Shown in pieces: positions 22,079 to 25,574 of a DNA stretch of 25,574 nucleotides. The stretch comes from an uncultured Acetatifactor sp. (GTDB lineage: Bacteria > Bacillota > Clostridia > Lachnospirales > Lachnospiraceae), in the NCBI GenBank assembly GCA_910585015.1, contig CAJUCT010000044.1, positions 1-25,574 of the forward strand, written 5' to 3'. A model generated the notes under the pieces. It saw nothing but the letters and a program-made list of their open reading frames with translations. It did not search any database and was not told the DNA's origin. The translations under genes and the position numbers were made by a program. The stretch's first letter is position 1; every line of letters starts with the position of its first letter.

Positions 22079-22248
22079 TCCTATTTAATAAATTTAACAA
22101 AAATCCAAGGTTTATATAAAGCATGATTATCTCGCTTTCTATCCGAGGGAACTCACTCTTTTTCCCTCTCCCTCGTTGGCACAAACTCTTTTGTAAATTG
22201 AACAGCCCCTTTTACACACAGTTCCTACGCCCAACCTGAAAACGCTTC

Positions 22249-25200
22249 CTACACCCTTTCCAGACTAATCGTTACATTCTCACCGTTCACATTCCACTCT
22301 TTGGACACCGTATAGGACCCATTCTCCGTCAGTTCCTCCGCCAGCACCTTGCCGCAGATGGCCTCCCGGTTGCTCTCCGCAATAGCGGAAAGTCTGGCGT
22401 TGCCGCTTAAGGATACACGGATATGGTCCATAACCTCGAAGCCCGCGTCCTTGCGCATGGTTTGGATCTTGCTGATAATCTCGTAGACAAAGCCCTCCTC
22501 AATCAGTTCCTCCGTCAGATTGGTGTCCAGCACCACCGTCATACGGTTGTCCTCCACAGACACATAGCCCTCCTTCTGGGCCATGCTGATCAACAGGTCC
22601 TCCTGGGTGAGTTCCACTGCCGCGCCGTTCACATCAAAGGTCAGCTTTCCGCTTTCTTTCAATTCATCCATGGCTGCATTGCCGTCCAGAGAAGCCAGCG
22701 TCTTCTGGATGCCGCCCAGCTGCTTTCCGTATTTGGGACCCACGGTGCGGAGTTGGGGCTTAAAGCTGTAGGAAGTGAAGTCTCTCACGTCGTCGGCAAA
22801 AACCACTTCCTTTACATTCAACTCCTCCTTGATGATATCGGTATAGAACGCGTCCAGGCAAAACTCCGCCTTGATGTACATTCTGCCGATGGGCTGGCGG
22901 TTCTTGATGGCCGCGTCATTGCGGCAGGCACGGCCCATGACCACCACGGCCAGCACATGCTCCATGGACTCCTCCAAGGCCTTGTCGATCATCTCCGCAT
23001 GTACCTGGGGGAAGTCGCACAGATGGATGCTCTCCGGGGCGTTTTCGTCAATGCCCCGCACCAGATTCTGGTAGATATCCTCCGTCATAAAAGGAATCAT
23101 GGGAGCGGCGGCCTTGCAGATGGTCACCAGCGCCGTATACAGGGTCATATAGGCATTAATCTTGTCCCGCTCCATGCCCTTGGCCCAGAAACGTTCCCGG
23201 CTGCGGCGCACATACCAGTTGCTCATCTCGTCCACGAACTCCTCCAGGGCTTTAGCCGCCTCGGGAATCCGGTACTTGTCCAGGTTCTCGTCCACTTCGC
23301 CCACCACGGTGTTTAACTTGGACAGCAGCCACTTGTCCATGACAGGCAGCTTATCGTATTCCAGCGTGTACTTGGTGGCGTCAAAATTGTCAATATTCGC
23401 GTACAGCACATAGAACGCATAGGTGTTCCATAAAGTGCCCATAATCTTCCGCTGCCCCTCCTGCACGATCTTGCCGGAAAAACGCTTGGGCAGCCAGGGA
23501 GCGCAGCTGCTGTAGAAATACCACCTGATGGCGTCTGCGCCGTACTGGGCCAGGGCCTCAAAGGGATCCACCGCATTGCCCTTGCTCTTGCTCATCTTCT
23601 GGCCGTTCTCATCCTGCACATGACCCAGCACAATGACATTCTCATAGGGAGCCTTATTAAAGAGCAGGGTGGACTCCGCCATCAGGGAGTGGAACCATCC
23701 TCTGGTCTGATCCACGGCCTCGGAAATAAACTGGGCCGGGAACTGCTTTTCAAACACTTCCTTATTTTCAAAGGGATAATGATGCTGCGCAAAGGGCATG
23801 GCGCCGGAGTCAAACCAGCAGTCCAGCACCTCGGGCACACGTTTCATCTCGCCGCCGCACTTAGGGCAGGCATAGGTCACTTCGTCGATATAGGGTCGGT
23901 GCAGTTCCACCTTGGCGGCGTCCGGCTTCCCGGCCTTATCCGCCAGTTCCTGACGGCTGCCGATGCATTCCTGGTATCCGCAGGAGCACTCCCATATATT
24001 CAGCGGCGTACCCCAGTAACGATTGCGGGAGATGGCCCAGTCCTGAATATTTTCCAACCAGTTGCCAAAGCGTCCGGTGCCGATGGACTCGGGGATCCAG
24101 TTCACGGTGTTGTTGTTGCGGATCAAATCCTCCTTGATGGCGGTCTCCCTGATATACCAGGACTCCCGGGCATAGTAGATCAGCGGCGTGTCACATCTCC
24201 AGCAATGAGGATAATCATGTTCAAACTTGGGGGCGTCAAAAAGCTTGCCCTCGGCGTCCAGATCCTTTATGATCTGCGGATCAGCCTTTTTCACGAAGAT
24301 GCCGCCGTAGGGAGTCTCGGCTGTCAACTCGCCCTTGCCGTCCACAAACTGCACAAAGGGCAGGTCGTACTTGCGGCCCACATTGGCGTCGTCCTCACCG
24401 AAAGCCGGGGCAATGTGTACAATGCCGGTGCCGTCCGACATGGTTACATAGTTGTCACAGGTCACAAAGAAGCCTTTCTTGCCCTGCTTTGCGGCTGTCT
24501 CTCCGGCACAGGCAAACAGGGGTTCATACTCCTTGTGCTCCAGATCCCTGCCCACATAGGTCTCCAGCACCTCGTAGGCCGGAGTCTCCTCCGTTGCCAG
24601 CCTGCCCAGCACATTGTCCAGCAGAGCCTGGGCCATATAATAAGTATAGCCGTCCGCCGCCTTCACCTTGCAGTAGGTCTCCTCCGGGTTCATGCACAGG
24701 GCCACATTGGAGGGCAGAGTCCAGGGCGTGGTAGTCCATGCCAGGAAATAAGCATCCTCCCCGGCCACTTTGAAGCGCACCACGGCAGAGCGCTCTTTCA
24801 CGGTCTTGTAGCCCTGGGCCACCTCCTGGGCGGACAGAGGGGTGCCGCAGCGGGGGCAGTAGGGAACGATCTTAAAGCCCTTGTACAGCAGGCCCTTGTT
24901 CCAGATCTCTTTCAGCGCCCACCACTCGGACTCGATAAAATCGTCGTGGTAGGTCACGTAAGGATCATCCATATCCGCCCAGAAGCCCACGGTGCCGGAG
25001 AAATCCTCCCACATGCCCTTGTATTTCCAGACGCTCTCCTTACATTTATCAATAAAAGGTTCCAGGCCGTAAGCCTCGATCTGCTCCTTGCCGTCCAGGC
25101 CCAGAAGCTTTTCCACCTCAATCTCCACGGGCAGGCCGTGGGTGTCCCAGCCCGCTTTGCGGGGCACCATGTAGCCTTTCATGGTGCGGTAGCGTGGAAT

Positions 25201-25401
25201 CATATCCTTGATAACGCGGGTCTCCACATGGCCGATATGAGGCTTGCCGTTGGCCGTGGGCGGTCCGTCGTAAAAGGTGTAGGTCTCGCCCTCCTTATTT
25301 TTCTCCAGGCTCTTTCGGAAGATGTCATGCTCCCTCCAGAACTGTTCCACCTGTTTTTCCCTGTCCACAAAATTAAGGTCCGTAGATACTTTCTGATACA
25401 T
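22249..25401 (-). CDS. ileS: Isoleucyl-tRNA synthetase, long type without C-terminal zinc finger
   Basis: A 1050-residue class I aminoacyl-tRNA synthetase that charges tRNA-Ile. The HIGH motif is GKPHIGH (H55-H58). The editing domain includes AWTTTPWTLPSNVAL, and KMSKSKGN lies around residue 602. Internal cysteine pairs occur in CPRCG, CWRC, CSCG and CPKCG. The C-terminus ends ISLERV and lacks the four-cysteine zinc finger found at the end of the common bacterial type. Together with the length, this points to the eukaryote-like IleRS2 group, several members of which tolerate mupirocin. The phenotype is not shown here. The ATG at 25401 has AGGAGG eight bases upstream. The leader contains a tandem family A repeat and runs beyond the window. 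No T-box was seen in the visible part. No clear terminator was found after the stop. Confidence 0.97.
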   Translation of the reverse strand: MYQKVSTDLNFVDREKQVEQFWREHDIFRKSLEKNKEGETYTFYDGPPTANGKPHIGHVETRVIKDMIPRYRTMKGYMVPRKAGWDTHGLPVEIEVEKLLGLDGKEQIEAYGLEPFIDKCKESVWKYKGMWEDFSGTVGFWADMDDPYVTYHDDFIESEWWALKEIWNKGLLYKGFKIVPYCPRCGTPLSAQEVAQGYKTVKERSAVVRFKVAGEDAYFLAWTTTPWTLPSNVALCMNPEETYCKVKAADGYTYYMAQALLDNVLGRLATEETPAYEVLETYVGRDLEHKEYEPLFACAGETAAKQGKKGFFVTCDNYVTMSDGTGIVHIAPAFGEDDANVGRKYDLPFVQFVDGKGELTAETPYGGIFVKKADPQIIKDLDAEGKLFDAPKFEHDYPHCWRCDTPLIYYARESWYIRETAIKEDLIRNNNTVNWIPESIGTGRFGNWLENIQDWAISRNRYWGTPLNIWECSCGYQECIGSRQELADKAGKPDAAKVELHRPYIDEVTYACPKCGGEMKRVPEVLDCWFDSGAMPFAQHHYPFENKEVFEKQFPAQFISEAVDQTRGWFHSLMAESTLLFNKAPYENVIVLGHVQDENGQKMSKSKGNAVDPFEALAQYGADAIRWYFYSSCAPWLPKRFSGKIVQEGQRKIMGTLWNTYAFYVLYANIDNFDATKYTLEYDKLPVMDKWLLSKLNTVVGEVDENLDKYRIPEAAKALEEFVDEMSNWYVRRSRERFWAKGMERDKINAYMTLYTALVTICKAAAPMIPFMTEDIYQNLVRGIDENAPESIHLCDFPQVHAEMIDKALEESMEHVLAVVVMGRACRNDAAIKNRQPIGRMYIKAEFCLDAFYTDIIKEELNVKEVVFADDVRDFTSYSFKPQLRTVGPKYGKQLGGIQKTLASLDGNAAMDELKESGKLTFDVNGAAVELTQEDLLISMAQKEGYVSVEDNRMTVVLDTNLTEELIEEGFVYEIISKIQTMRKDAGFEVMDHIRVSLSGNARLSAIAESNREAICGKVLAEELTENGSYTVSKEWNVNGENVTISLERV

Positions 25402-25416
25402 TCCGCATTCCTCCTA

Positions 25417-25574
25417 TTTTAAGTTCCGCATTCTCCCTGCCCGTACACAGTTCCGGTGATAAATATCCGGCCGCTTGGGCGTCCGCATATTTATCAGTGT
25501 ACAGGCCGGGAGTATGCTGTTTTAAGTTCCGCATTCTCCCTGCCCGTACACAGTTCCGGTGATAAATATCCGGC
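25417..25574 (-). repeat. Family A tandem structured repeat upstream of ileS, cut by window end
   Basis: One full 103-bp unit (25417-25519) and the first 55 bases of an identical second unit (25520-25574). The fold is as at 13073: outer arms GCATTCTCCC (25428-25437) and GGGAGTATGC (25508-25517), middle GTACAC/GTGTAC, inner stem GATAAATAT (25458-25466) and ATATTTATC (25487-25495), a bulge with CCGGT, and apex GGCCGCTTGGGCGTCC. It ends 16 bases upstream of the ileS start. Confidence 0.85.

Noticed and set aside
22144..22175. Terminator of ileS from the CGAGGGA/TCCCTCG inverted repeat
   Set aside because: The stem is 7 bp with a long loop and no T-tract follows on the minus strand. It also lies about 75 bases past the stop.
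23620..25422. A 600-codon plus-strand open frame opposite ileS
   Set aside because: Complement of the IleRS catalytic region, with no domain of its own.
25402..25574. T-box riboswitch in front of ileS
   Set aside because: The T-box core (GGGTGGNACCGCG on the minus strand) is not present in the visible leader. It could lie beyond the window.

Overview
The window looks like chromosomal DNA from a Gram-positive, endospore-forming Clostridia member, probably Lachnospiraceae. The grounds are strong AGGAGG-type ribosome binding sites, SigA-like promoters, a forespore-type promoter in front of a SpoIIQ-like gene, a PocR-domain hybrid kinase, and a long IleRS without a C-terminal zinc finger. No species is claimed. 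Thirteen of the fourteen confident genes are on the minus strand. The only plus-strand gene is an AraC-family regulator divergent from rhamnulokinase.

Layout, low to high coordinate: (1) rhaB (minus) and a divergent AraC-type regulator. (2) A cell-wall cluster, transcribed alpha/beta hydrolase, then membrane-anchored MurF-type ligase, then D-Ala-D-Ala ligase, from a recognisable promoter near 6711-6739. (3) A metal-dependent amidohydrolase. (4) A SpoIIQ-like degenerate LytM/M23 membrane protein behind a near-perfect SigF/SigG promoter. (5) A two-gene signalling unit, a response regulator followed by a PocR-type hybrid histidine kinase, ended by a strong terminator. (6) sseB, an aconitase-family hydratase and glycogen phosphorylase, the last with its own promoter and a leader of about 350 nt. 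(7) A large lipoprotein with a solute-binding-like C-terminal half. (8) A small secreted Cys/His-rich protein behind a consensus SigA promoter. (9) ileS, whose upstream leader runs off the window end.

The most unusual content is intergenic. Two families of structured palindromic repeats lie in gaps between genes. Family A has flanks CAGCA...TGCGGAAC when read on the minus strand. It occurs as two exact 102-bp tandem units between sseB and the response regulator, and as 103-bp tandem units upstream of ileS running off the window. A related hairpin serves as the hybrid-kinase terminator, and shorter relatives sit upstream of the hydratase and the kinase. The arms differ between loci but stay base-paired, while the apex GGCCGCTTGGGCGTCC is almost invariant, which is a covariation signature. 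Family B is a two-hairpin unit ending in TGCAGGGACAAGGTAAGT. It occurs as three diverged tandem units in the glycogen phosphorylase leader and singly just before the amidohydrolase and lipoprotein genes, where its end supplies or mimics a ribosome binding site.

The genes themselves are mostly housekeeping, nutrient-sensing or sporulation functions. No phage, IS transposase, CRISPR array, tRNA or rRNA was seen.
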